A DNA stretch of 64,000 bases from Aromatoleum bremense (GTDB taxonomy: Bacteria; Pseudomonadota; Gammaproteobacteria; Burkholderiales; Rhodocyclaceae): assembly GCF_017894365.1 (NCBI RefSeq), contig NZ_CP059467.1:3038001-3102000 (forward strand), in the 5' to 3' direction. A program made the translations under genes and the position numbers. Positions 22,199 through 30,278 of this stretch are shown here, piece by piece. Within the stretch, counting starts at the first letter, position 1, and every line of letters starts with the position of its first letter. Under the pieces are notes generated by a model that saw only the letters and a list, made by a program, of their open reading frames with translations, ran no database searches and had not been told where the DNA came from.

Positions 22199-22399
22199 GT
22201 GCAGCGCCTACTGATCATCTTCGGCGTCGTTCTGATCGGGGCCGGTCTTGTATGGCCGTGGCTCGCGAAGCTGCCGCTCGGGCGTCTGCCCGGCGACATC
22301 CATATCCAGCGCGACGGCTTCGATTTCTATTTCCCGATCACCTCCGGCCTGCTGGTCTCGGCCGTCGTCAGCCTGCTGATCTGGCTCTTCCGGCGCTGA
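22199..22399 (+). CDS. Small membrane protein, DUF2905 family
   Basis: 66 residues with GTG start. Two hydrophobic segments (LLIIFGVVLIGAGLVWPWLA and LLVSAVVSLLIWLF) flank a conserved loop (LGRLPGDIHIQRDGFDFYFPI) that defines this family of unknown function. It lies in an 82-bp plus 46-bp setting between maeB and the oxidoreductase gene, all on the plus strand. Likely an inner-membrane protein. Confidence 0.82.
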   Translation: MQRLLIIFGVVLIGAGLVWPWLAKLPLGRLPGDIHIQRDGFDFYFPITSGLLVSAVVSLLIWLFRR

Positions 22400-22445
22400 C
22401 AGCGATTACAATCCCGCTGGCAAACATCGGAACGAGGAGAGACAG

Positions 22446-23420
22446 ATGCCGCAGGCGATTCGCTTTCACCAGGTCGGCGGCCCCGAGGTCCTGCAATGGG
22501 AGGCCATCGATGTTCCGTCGCCCGCGCAGGGCGAGGCGCGCGTGCGGCAGCATGCCGTCGGGCTCAACTACATCGACACGTACCATCGCACCGGGCTGTA
22601 TCCGGCGCCGTTGCCGTCCGGCATCGGTCTCGAGGCTGCCGGGGTCGTGGAGGCGGTCGGCGAGGGGGTGGACGATCTCGCACCGGGCGACCGTGTCGCC
22701 TATGCCGGAGGCCCGCTCGGCGCCTATGCGGAACTGCGCAACATGCCCGCCGACCGGCTCGTGAAGCTTCCCGACCCGGTCTCGTTCGAGCAGGGCGCGG
22801 CGATGCTGCTGCAGGGGCTGACTGCGCAGTATCTGCTGCGTCGCACCTATCACGTGCAGCCTGGCGACACGATCCTCATCCACGCCGCCGCGGGCGGGGT
22901 CGGGCTGATCGTGTGCCAGTGGGCGAAGGCGCTCGGCGCGACCGTCATCGGAACCGTGGGTTCGGACGAGAAGGCTGAACTCGCCCGTGCCCACGGTTGC
23001 GACCATCCGATCGTCTATACGCGCGAGAATTTCGCCGAGCGGGTCAGGGAGATCACCGGCGGAGAGGGCTTGCCAGTCGTCTATGACTCGATCGGCAAGG
23101 ATACTTTCATGGAGTCGCTGGACTGCCTGCGGCCGCTCGGCATGATGGTGCTGTTCGGTGCCGCTTCGGGGCCGGTGCCGCCGTTCGATCTCGGCCTGCT
23201 CGCGAAGATGGGGTCGCTGTTCATCACGCGCCCGACTCTGTTTACCTATTCGGCCAAGCGGCCGGATCTGCTCGCGATGGCGGCCGATCTCTTCGATGTC
23301 GTCACCTCGGGCAAGGTGCGGATCGAGGTCAACCAGCGTTTTGCGCTGAAGGACGCTTCGCAGGCGCACCGTGAGCTCGAGGCCCGCCGCACTACCGGTT
23401 CGTCGATCCTGCTGCCGTGA
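22446..23420 (+). CDS. qor: NADPH:quinone oxidoreductase, zeta-crystallin type
   Basis: 324-residue zinc-independent medium-chain reductase that reduces quinones with NADPH in the cytosol. NYIDTYHRTGLYP near the N-terminus and the Rossmann AAAGGVGLIVCQWAKALGATVIG are characteristic; the zinc-binding cysteines of alcohol dehydrogenases are absent. ATG at 22446 follows AGGAGAGACAG. Its stop overlaps the GTG start of the next small gene (GTGA), implying coupling. The physiological substrate cannot be told from sequence. Confidence 0.9.
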   Translation: MPQAIRFHQVGGPEVLQWEAIDVPSPAQGEARVRQHAVGLNYIDTYHRTGLYPAPLPSGIGLEAAGVVEAVGEGVDDLAPGDRVAYAGGPLGAYAELRNMPADRLVKLPDPVSFEQGAAMLLQGLTAQYLLRRTYHVQPGDTILIHAAAGGVGLIVCQWAKALGATVIGTVGSDEKAELARAHGCDHPIVYTRENFAERVREITGGEGLPVVYDSIGKDTFMESLDCLRPLGMMVLFGAASGPVPPFDLGLLAKMGSLFITRPTLFTYSAKRPDLLAMAADLFDVVTSGKVRIEVNQRFALKDASQAHRELEARRTTGSSILLP

Positions 23421-23818
23421 GTGCGCGCCGCGAAGGTGCATCGCCGGGAAGCCTGCTGGCGCTGTTCCTGATACTGGTCTTTCCGGCCGCGCCGCTCGTG
23501 CCGCAGGCGCTGGCGCAACCGGCGGGCCAGAGCGCGATGAGCCCGGCCGCGACGGCGTTCCTCGCGGCGACCAGCCGGCGCATCGAGGACCACTTCGTCA
23601 GCGAAGTCGTGCGAATCACCGGCGCCACCCCGGCACAGGTGCGCAGGGCGATGCCCGACGAACGCCGCATCACGTCGACGGCCTCGCGACTCATCTCCGC
23701 GCTCGAAGCGGAACTCGGCGCTCCGTTGCCACCCGGGCAGCAGCAGGCGATTCTCGAGGCCGACCACGCGCGCAAGCAGTCGCTGGCACAGGCCCGCGAA
23801 GCCGCACGGCAGCGTTGA
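23417..23818 (+). CDS. Hypothetical exported protein, 133 residues
   Basis: No family recognised. The N-terminus is a signal peptide: SARREG, a hydrophobic core LLALFLILVFPAAPLVP, and a probable cleavage after ALA (near residue 33). The mature part is about 100 residues, mostly helical and charged, with no cysteine, ending in AREAARQR. GTG at 23417 overlaps the qor stop by 4 nt, so translation is probably coupled. dnaE starts 42 nt downstream. Likely periplasmic; role unknown. Confidence 0.65.
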   Translation: MSARREGASPGSLLALFLILVFPAAPLVPQALAQPAGQSAMSPAATAFLAATSRRIEDHFVSEVVRITGATPAQVRRAMPDERRITSTASRLISALEAELGAPLPPGQQQAILEADHARKQSLAQAREAARQR

Positions 23819-23860
23819 GCGATCACGTGAGGTGGCGGGGCATCGGGTAAAATTCCGCCC

Positions 23861-26800
23861 ATGACTGCCCCACACGAACCCCGTTTCATCCATCTGCGGC
23901 TGCACTCCGAATATTCGATCTCCGACGGCATCGTCCAGATCGACCAGGCGATCGCCCGCGCCGCCGCCGATGCCATGCCGGCCCTCGGCATTTCCGACCT
24001 GGCCAACCTCTTCGGCATGGTCAAGTTCTACAAGGGCGCCCGCGGCAAGGGCATGAAGCCGGTCGTCGGCGTCGACACCTGGATCACCAACGACGCGGAC
24101 CGCGACAAACCCTTCCGCGCCCTGCTGATCTGCAGGAACCGCAAGGGTTACGGGCAGTTGTGCGAGTTGCTGACGCGTGCCTATCTCGACAACAAGTACC
24201 GCAGCCGCGCCGAGATGCGCCGGCAGTGGTTCGCCGACGGCGCCGCGTCGGATCTGCTCTGCCTGTCGGGCGCGATGGGCGGGGACATCGGCCAGGCGCT
24301 GGTGAATGGCAATCCGGACGTCGCGGAGCGACTCGCAGCCGAGTGGATGCAGCTGTTTCCCGACGCGTTCTACATCGAGCTGCAGCGCGCCGGCCATCCC
24401 GGCACCGAAGCTTATATCCGCCAGGCCGTGCAGCTGGCGGGCAAGCTGGGGCTGCCGGTCGTCGCGACACACCCCGTGCAGTTCCTCAAGCCCGAGGACT
24501 TCAAGGCGCACGAGGCGCGCGTGTGCATCGCGCAGGGCTACGTGCTTGCCGACAAGCGCCGGCCGCGCGACTTCACCGAGGAGCAGTACTTCAAGAGCCA
24601 GGACGAGATGTGCGGGTTGTTCGCCGACATCCCGGAGGCGCTCGAAAATTCCGTCGAAATCGCCCGGCGATGTTCGCTGACGGTGCAGCTCGGCAAGAAC
24701 TTCCTGCCGCAGTTCCCGACGCCGGAAGGCATGACGCTCGACGACTTCCTCGTGGCCGAAGCGAAGGCCGGGCTCGAAGTGCGGCTCGCGGAGCTCTACC
24801 CGGATGAGGCGGAGCGCGAGCGCCAGCGCCCGACCTATGAGGACCGGCTCAAGTTCGAGACCGACACGATCGTCCAGATGGGCTTTCCCGGCTACTTCCT
24901 GATCGTCGCCGACTTCATCAACTGGGCGAAGGAAAACGGCGTGCCGGTCGGGCCGGGGCGCGGTTCCGGCGCCGGTTCGCTCGTCGCATACAGCCTGCGC
25001 ATCACCGACCTCGACCCGCTCGCGTACGCGCTGCTGTTCGAGCGCTTCCTGAACCCGGAACGGGTGTCGATGCCCGACTTCGACATCGACTTCTGCCAGG
25101 ACAACCGCTACCGCGTCATCGAGTACGTGCGCAGCCGCTACGGCAAGGAGGCGGTCAGCCAGATCGCGACCTTCGGCACGATGGCGTCGAAAGCGGTCGT
25201 GCGCGACGTCGGTCGCGTGCTCGACCTGCCGTACGGGCTGTGCGATCGCCTGTCGAAGCTGATTCCGATCGAAGGCGCGAAGCCCGTCTCGCTCGCCAAG
25301 GCCTACGAGATGGAGTCGCAGATCGGCGAGATGATGAAGGACGGCAACGACGGCGAGTCGGTACAGGAGCTGTGGAGCCTCGCCGAACCGCTCGAAGGTT
25401 TGAGCCGCAACGTCGGCATGCACGCCGGCGGCGTGCTGATCGCGCCGGGCAAACTCACCGACTTCTGCCCGCTCTACATCGCCGACGGCGACGACGCGAC
25501 GCCAGTGTCGCAGTTCGACAAGGACGACGTCGAGGCGGTGGGCCTCGTGAAGTTCGATTTCCTCGGCCTGCGCAACCTCACGATCATCGAGCTCGCCGTC
25601 GAGTACGTCGAACGCCTCACCGGCGAAAAACCCGATCTCGCCGCGCTGCCGTTCACCGACCCGGCCGCCTACCAGATCCTCAAGGACGCGAACACCACCG
25701 CGATCTTCCAGGTGGAATCGGAGGGCATGAAGAAGCTGCTGAAAAAGCTCGCCCCTGACCGCTTCGAGGACATCATCGCGGTGCTCGCGCTGTACCGCCC
25801 GGGGCCGCTGGGCTCGGGGATGGTCGATGACTTCATCCTGCGCAAGAAAGGCCAGCAGGAGATCGACTACTTCCATCCGGATCTGAAGCCCTGCCTCGAG
25901 CCGACGTATGGCGTGATCGTGTATCAGGAACAGGTGATGCAGATCTCGCAGATCATCGGCGGCTACACGCTCGGCGGCGCCGACATGCTGCGCCGCGCGA
26001 TGGGCAAGAAGAAGGCCGAGGAAATGGCGCTGCACCGCGAGACGATCGCCGCCGGTGCGAAGCAGAAGGGCTACGACCCGGCGCTTGCCGAGCAGCTCTT
26101 CGACCTGATGACGAAGTTCGCGGAGTACGGCTTCAATAAGTCGCACACCGCGGCCTACGCGGTCGTCACATATCACACCGCGTGGCTGAAGGCGCACCAT
26201 TGCGCGGCCTTCATGGCGGCCACGATGTCGGCTGATCTCGACAACACCGACACGATCAGGATCTTCTTCGAGGATGCCGTCGCGAACGGCGTGACGATCC
26301 TGCCGCCGGACGTCAACGCCTCCGACTTCCGCTTCGTGCCGACCGACCGCAAGACGATCCGCTACGGCCTCGGCGCCGTGAAAGGGGCGGGGGAGCCTGC
26401 GGTTCGCGCGATCCTCGCGGCACGGGAGGCCGGCGGACCGTTCCGCGACCTGTTCGATTTCTGCGCGCGGGTCGATCGGCGCGCGGTCAACCGTCGCGTC
26501 ATCGAGGCGCTGATCCGTGCCGGCGCGTTCGACCTCATCGAGCCGAGCGGCAGCGCCGACCGCGCGCGCCTGCTCGCGACCGTGAGCCTGGCGATGGAGG
26601 CGGCCGAGCAGGCGGCGGCGAATGCGCTGCAAGGGGGGCTTTTCGACCTGATCCCGGAAGCGGCCGGGGCACCGCCGGAGTACGTCCGCGCGCGCCCGTG
26701 GACGGAACGCGAGCGGCTCAAGGAAGAGAAGCTCGCGATCGGCTTCTTCCTCTCCGGCCATCCGTTCAACAGTTTCCGCAAGGAGGTGCGCCGCTTTGTC

Positions 26801-27355
26801 CGTCGGCCGCTCGCCGAGCTCGAACCTTCGCGGGATCTGCTGATGCTCGCCGGCGTCGTCATGGACGTGCGCACGAAGATGACCGGCCGCGGCAAGATGG
26901 CTTTCGTCGTGCTCGACGACGGCAGCCAGGTGCGCGAAGTGTCGGTGTTCTCGGAACTGTTCGACTCGCAGCGCAGCAAGATCGTCACGGACGAAGTGCT
27001 GGTGGTCGAAGGCAAGGTGAGCAACGACGACTTTACCGGCGGGCTGCGCATCGTCGCCGACAAGCTGATGACGCTCGGCGAAGCGCGCTCCCGGTTTGCC
27101 CGCGCGCTGCAGCTGACGGTCAACGGTGAAGTGAAGGCTGCGGGCGGTGCGAGCGCCGCGGCCGAGCGTCTGCAAAGCCTGCTGGCGCCGTTCCGCGAAG
27201 GAGGCTGCCCGGTCCGGCTGCGTTACCGCAACGAGGTGGCCGAAGCGGACCTGCCTTTCGGCGAGGGCTGGCGCGTGCGTCTTGACGACGCGCTGCTCGA
27301 CGGCCTGCGCCAGTGGCTGCCGGCGGACGCGGTCGAAGTGATCTATCCGAACTGA
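23861..27355 (+). CDS. dnaE: DNA polymerase III subunit alpha
   Basis: Replicative polymerase catalytic subunit. 1164 residues, the normal length. N-terminal PHP domain (IHLRLHSEYSISDG), palm domain with GPGRGSGAGSLVAY and the catalytic Asp motif PDFDIDF, fingers, the GFNKSHTAAYA helix-hairpin region, and a C-terminal OB fold (LMLAGVVMDVRTKMTGRGKMAFVVLDD). The beta-binding segment should lie near residue 920 but I did not identify it with confidence. ATG at 23861 gives the family start. It ends at a strong bidirectional terminator. Confidence 0.98.
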   Translation: MTAPHEPRFIHLRLHSEYSISDGIVQIDQAIARAAADAMPALGISDLANLFGMVKFYKGARGKGMKPVVGVDTWITNDADRDKPFRALLICRNRKGYGQLCELLTRAYLDNKYRSRAEMRRQWFADGAASDLLCLSGAMGGDIGQALVNGNPDVAERLAAEWMQLFPDAFYIELQRAGHPGTEAYIRQAVQLAGKLGLPVVATHPVQFLKPEDFKAHEARVCIAQGYVLADKRRPRDFTEEQYFKSQDEMCGLFADIPEALENSVEIARRCSLTVQLGKNFLPQFPTPEGMTLDDFLVAEAKAGLEVRLAELYPDEAERERQRPTYEDRLKFETDTIVQMGFPGYFLIVADFINWAKENGVPVGPGRGSGAGSLVAYSLRITDLDPLAYALLFERFLNPERVSMPDFDIDFCQDNRYRVIEYVRSRYGKEAVSQIATFGTMASKAVVRDVGRVLDLPYGLCDRLSKLIPIEGAKPVSLAKAYEMESQIGEMMKDGNDGESVQELWSLAEPLEGLSRNVGMHAGGVLIAPGKLTDFCPLYIADGDDATPVSQFDKDDVEAVGLVKFDFLGLRNLTIIELAVEYVERLTGEKPDLAALPFTDPAAYQILKDANTTAIFQVESEGMKKLLKKLAPDRFEDIIAVLALYRPGPLGSGMVDDFILRKKGQQEIDYFHPDLKPCLEPTYGVIVYQEQVMQISQIIGGYTLGGADMLRRAMGKKKAEEMALHRETIAAGAKQKGYDPALAEQLFDLMTKFAEYGFNKSHTAAYAVVTYHTAWLKAHHCAAFMAATMSADLDNTDTIRIFFEDAVANGVTILPPDVNASDFRFVPTDRKTIRYGLGAVKGAGEPAVRAILAAREAGGPFRDLFDFCARVDRRAVNRRVIEALIRAGAFDLIEPSGSADRARLLATVSLAMEAAEQAAANALQGGLFDLIPEAAGAPPEYVRARPWTERERLKEEKLAIGFFLSGHPFNSFRKEVRRFVRRPLAELEPSRDLLMLAGVVMDVRTKMTGRGKMAFVVLDDGSQVREVSVFSELFDSQRSKIVTDEVLVVEGKVSNDDFTGGLRIVADKLMTLGEARSRFARALQLTVNGEVKAAGGASAAAERLQSLLAPFREGGCPVRLRYRNEVAEADLPFGEGWRVRLDDALLDGLRQWLPADAVEVIYPN

Positions 27356-27375
27356 GCTTCGTCACCCCCGGAAGC

Positions 27376-27414
27376 AAAAACGGCCGCGGCCCTTTCCGGG
27401 ACGCGGCCGTTTTT
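27376..27414. terminator. Bidirectional terminator dnaE / peroxiredoxin
   Basis: AAAAACGGCCGCG (27376-27388) pairs with CGCGGCCGTTTTT (27402-27414) around a 13-nt loop. The A-run on one side and T-run on the other make it work for dnaE on plus and the peroxiredoxin gene on minus. Confidence 0.92.
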
Positions 27415-27429
27415 ATCCTGCAAGCCGGA

Positions 27430-28029
27430 TCAGAGCGCTTCGGCGTGCTGCGCGAGGTAGTCCGCAACGCCGCTGGGGTCGGCCTTCATGCCGGCCTTGC
27501 CCTTGTTCCAGCCAGCCGGGCAGACCTCGCCGTGCTCTTCAGTAAATTGCAGCGCGTCGACCATGCGCAGCATCTCGTCGATGTTGCGGCCCAGCGGCAG
27601 GTCATTGACGACCTGGTGACGCACGACGCCGGCCTTGTCGATCAGGAAGGAGCCGCGGAACGCGACGCCGCCTTCGGATTCGACGTCGTACGCGCGGCAG
27701 ATCTCGTGCTTGATGTCGGCCACCATCGGATATTGCACCTGTCCGATACCGCCGCTGTTCACCGGTGTGTTCTTCCAGGCGAGGTGCGTGAACTGGCTGT
27801 CGATCGACACGCCCAGCACTTCGACGCCGCGCTTCTTGAATTCATCCAGGCGGTGATTGAACGCAATCAGCTCGGACGGGCAGACGAAAGTGAAATCGAG
27901 CGGGTAGAAGAACAGGACCGCGTACTTGCCCTTCGTGAATTGCGAGAAGGTGATGTCCTTGATTTCATTGTTGCCGAGCACCGCCGTCGCGGTGAAATCG
28001 GGGGCTTGCTTGCCTACGAGGACTGCCAT
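27430..28029 (-). CDS. ahpC: 2-Cys peroxiredoxin, AhpC/Prx1 type
   Basis: Thiol peroxidase that reduces hydrogen peroxide and organic peroxides. 199 residues. Peroxidatic Cys50 in [13 protein letters not shown]; resolving Cys170 in GEVCPAGW, so a typical 2-Cys enzyme. It has a GG-containing loop (NSGGIGQ) and a C-terminal helix, features of the overoxidation-sensitive class, but no YF motif. No ahpF adjoins, so the reductant may be thioredoxin or an unlinked AhpF/AhpD. ATG at 28029 has GGAGAG upstream. Predicted promoter and OxyR-like site lie at 28068-28134. Confidence 0.94.
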   Translation of the reverse strand: MAVLVGKQAPDFTATAVLGNNEIKDITFSQFTKGKYAVLFFYPLDFTFVCPSELIAFNHRLDEFKKRGVEVLGVSIDSQFTHLAWKNTPVNSGGIGQVQYPMVADIKHEICRAYDVESEGGVAFRGSFLIDKAGVVRHQVVNDLPLGRNIDEMLRMVDALQFTEEHGEVCPAGWNKGKAGMKADPSGVADYLAQHAEAL

Positions 28030-28067
28030 GGTTGATCTCTCCTCTTTGGTTTGAACGGGGTGTATGC

Positions 28068-28096
28068 ATCTTGGGCCACGCTATCCGGGGCGTCAA
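28068..28096 (-). promoter_or_regulatory. Predicted peroxiredoxin promoter
   Basis: On the minus strand TTGACG (28091-28096) and CAAGAT (28068-28073) are 17 bp apart, about 40 bp before the start codon. -35 is 5 of 6 and -10 is 4 of 6 against consensus. Confidence 0.5.
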
Positions 28097-28119
28097 ATTG
28101 CAATTGCAATGGTGGGTTG

Positions 28120-28134
28120 ATAGCGCCTCTCTAT
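28120..28134. promoter_or_regulatory. OxyR-like half-site upstream of peroxiredoxin gene
   Basis: ATAG-N7-CTAT matches one half of the OxyR consensus (ATAGnnnnnnnCTAT) and is centred near -66 from the predicted start of transcription. A second half-site at the expected spacing is not visible. A CCTCTC/GAGAGG inverted repeat (28126-28141) overlaps it. Confidence 0.4.
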
Positions 28135-28179
28135 CGAGAGGCTTCGTTCTGCATCGGTCGTGGGAATCCGGTCGCGCCA

Positions 28180-28467
28180 CTATGCCGTGGGACGGACCGA
28201 AAACGCCCCGGGTTCCGGCCACTCCGCCGCGGCAACGACGACATCCTGCACGTGGGCGGCGGGTGGGCCCCGCCGTGCCCATGCGATGAAATGTTCGACT
28301 GCGGTCTCGGGACCAGCGACCAGCGCCTCGACCGAGCCATCCGGCCGGTTGCGCACCCACCCCCGCAGCCCGAGGCGCGACCCTTCGGCCTGTGCGCTCG
28401 CGCGGTAGCACACGCCCTGCACGCGACCGCGGATCATCAGATGACGTGAAACGGGCGCGTCAGGCAT
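28180..28467 (-). CDS. acyP: Acylphosphatase
   Basis: Hydrolyses carboxyl-phosphate bonds such as acetyl phosphate. 95 residues, ferredoxin-like fold. The phosphate-binding loop GRVQGVCYR supplies the catalytic Arg, and WVRNRPDGSVE the catalytic Asn. The start at 28467 (MPDAPVSRHLMI) overlaps the end of the SulP gene by 8 nt, so the two are probably one transcript. Some upstream codons could extend it by 13 residues, but they are not conserved. Confidence 0.9.
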   Translation of the reverse strand: MPDAPVSRHLMIRGRVQGVCYRASAQAEGSRLGLRGWVRNRPDGSVEALVAGPETAVEHFIAWARRGPPAAHVQDVVVAAAEWPEPGAFSVRPTA

Positions 28468-30148
28468 ACGACAGCTCCGGGTCATGCCCGCGCAACCGCT
28501 GGGCACGGATCAACGCTTCAGTCATGTTGGCTGCGATGTTGTCGTCGCCGAGGCTCGCCTGGAATCCCGAACGGAACACGAGCGATGCCGGCTGGTTGTT
28601 CAGGTCGCACAGGACCAGCTGCGCGCCGCGTTTCTGCAGCGTCCGATGCAGGGTCTGGAGCGCGTCGAGGCCGGTGGTGTCGATGTTGATCACCTTTTCG
28701 AGGTCGAGGATCACGACGTCCGGATGGCCATCCTGCATCAACAGCAGGTCTTCGAGTTTGTTCGCGGCGCCGAAGAACAGACTGCCGAATACCCGGTAGG
28801 CGAGGATCCGCGGCGTGCCATCGCTCCGCGACAGGGCTTCGACGCCGTAATAGTCTTCAAGCGGGACCCGTTCGATGCGGGTGAGGTCCGACATCCGGTA
28901 AATAAAAAACAGACTCGCGAGCAACATGCCGAGTTCCACAGCGAGCGTGAGATCGAACACTACCGTGACGAAGAAAGTGCCGAGCAGGATCATGCGGTAT
29001 TGGTTCGAATAGCGCGCCAGCTCCTTCCAGGCGAAGGCGTGCCATTCGCCCATGTTGACCGACACCACGACGACGATCGCCGACAGCGCGGCGAGCGGGA
29101 TGTGGCTCGCGAGCGGCGCCAGCGCGAGCACGACGGCAAGCAGCACCAACGCGTGGACCATCCCGGCGACCGGCGTATGCCCGCCCGAGCGCACGTTGGT
29201 CGCGGTGCGGGCAATCGCGCCGGTGGCCGCGAAGCCACCGAACAGTGGCGCGACGACATTCGCGACGCCCTGCGCGATGAGTTCCTGGTTGGGATCGTGA
29301 CGGTCGTCGATCAGGTTGTCGGCGACGCGTGCCGAGAGCAGCGATTCGATCGCCCCGAGCAGCGCGATCGTCAGGGCCGGCACGATCAGCTTGCCAAGCG
29401 TGCCGAGCGACAGCGCAGGCAGGCCGATGTCCGGCAGCTCCTGGGGAATGCCGCCGAAGCGGCTGCCGATGGTGTCGATCGGCAAGTGGATCAGCGCATT
29501 GACCGCCGTGGCGATCAGCAGCACTGCGAGCGGTCCGGGCAGGCGGCGCATCCATGCTATCCGCGTCGCCGTGCGGTTCCACGCGATCAGCACCGCGAGC
29601 GACGCGATCGATGTGGCCACGGTCGGGAAATCGATCGTGTGCATCGCCGCCAGCAAGGTTTCCATCTTGCCGAAGAACTCTCCCGGCATCTTCTCGATGT
29701 CGAGCCCGAGGAAGTCCTTGATCTGCGAAATGAAGATCACCACGGCGATGCCGTTTGTGAATCCGATGACCACTGACACCGGGATGAAGCGGATCATGCT
29801 GCCGAGCCTGAAGGCACCCATGCCGAGCAGCATCACGCCCGACATCATCGTGGCGATCAGCAGGTTCTGCACGCCGAAGTCGGCGACGATTGCGTAGATG
29901 ATCGGGATGAAGGCGCCGGTCGGGCCGCCGATCTGCACTTTCGAGCCGCCGAGGGCGGAGATCAGGAAGCCGGCGACAATCGCCGTCCACACGCCGGCGG
30001 TCGGACTCATGCCGCTGGCGATCGCGAATGCCATCGCCAGCGGCAGCGCGAGCACGCCGACGGTGACGCCGGCGGAAAAGTCGTTGATGAATGTTGCCCG
30101 GCCGTAGCTGGGCAGGGTGTCAAGCAGTTTCGGGCGAAACTTGATCAT
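28460..30148 (-). CDS. SulP-family anion transporter with STAS domain
   Basis: Inner-membrane inorganic anion transporter; family members carry sulfate, bicarbonate or C4-dicarboxylates, often with Na+ or H+. 562 residues with 10 to 14 hydrophobic segments. The N-terminal FINDFSAGVTVGVLALPLAMAF and GGPTGAF, which is the SulP signature region, are clear. A cytosolic STAS domain (about 440-555) contains VILDLEKVINIDTTGLDAL. No carbonic anhydrase or sulfate-assimilation gene is beside it, so the substrate is open. It overlaps acyP by 8 nt downstream. Confidence 0.92.
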   Translation of the reverse strand: MIKFRPKLLDTLPSYGRATFINDFSAGVTVGVLALPLAMAFAIASGMSPTAGVWTAIVAGFLISALGGSKVQIGGPTGAFIPIIYAIVADFGVQNLLIATMMSGVMLLGMGAFRLGSMIRFIPVSVVIGFTNGIAVVIFISQIKDFLGLDIEKMPGEFFGKMETLLAAMHTIDFPTVATSIASLAVLIAWNRTATRIAWMRRLPGPLAVLLIATAVNALIHLPIDTIGSRFGGIPQELPDIGLPALSLGTLGKLIVPALTIALLGAIESLLSARVADNLIDDRHDPNQELIAQGVANVVAPLFGGFAATGAIARTATNVRSGGHTPVAGMVHALVLLAVVLALAPLASHIPLAALSAIVVVVSVNMGEWHAFAWKELARYSNQYRMILLGTFFVTVVFDLTLAVELGMLLASLFFIYRMSDLTRIERVPLEDYYGVEALSRSDGTPRILAYRVFGSLFFGAANKLEDLLLMQDGHPDVVILDLEKVINIDTTGLDALQTLHRTLQKRGAQLVLCDLNNQPASLVFRSGFQASLGDDNIAANMTEALIRAQRLRGHDPELSYA

Positions 30149-30278
30149 GAAGCCTCCTGAATTCCTCGCTGTGTTGCCTACCCCGGGTGCTGCAACGCTG
30201 CAGCGGCCCGGGGCCGGTTCGATGCTGCACGAACCAGCGTTTCGAGGGAGTCAGGGGCATGTCCGGTCTATGCTGTAA

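Noticed and set aside
19633..22299. 888-codon minus-strand frame opposite maeB
   Set aside because: Antisense shadow of the malic enzyme gene.
22199..22399. Type I toxin-like small membrane peptide
   Set aside because: At 66 residues with the LPGDI loop it fits the DUF2905 family, and no antisense RNA promoter is evident.
23841..23860. TAAAAT at 23848-23853 as promoter for a leaderless dnaE mRNA
   Set aside because: No -35 element is visible and the gene can be read from the qor unit; evidence is too thin.
23246..27175. 1309-codon minus-strand frame opposite dnaE
   Set aside because: Very long because high GC suppresses stops in that frame; composition is Arg/His/Asp biased and dnaE is certain.
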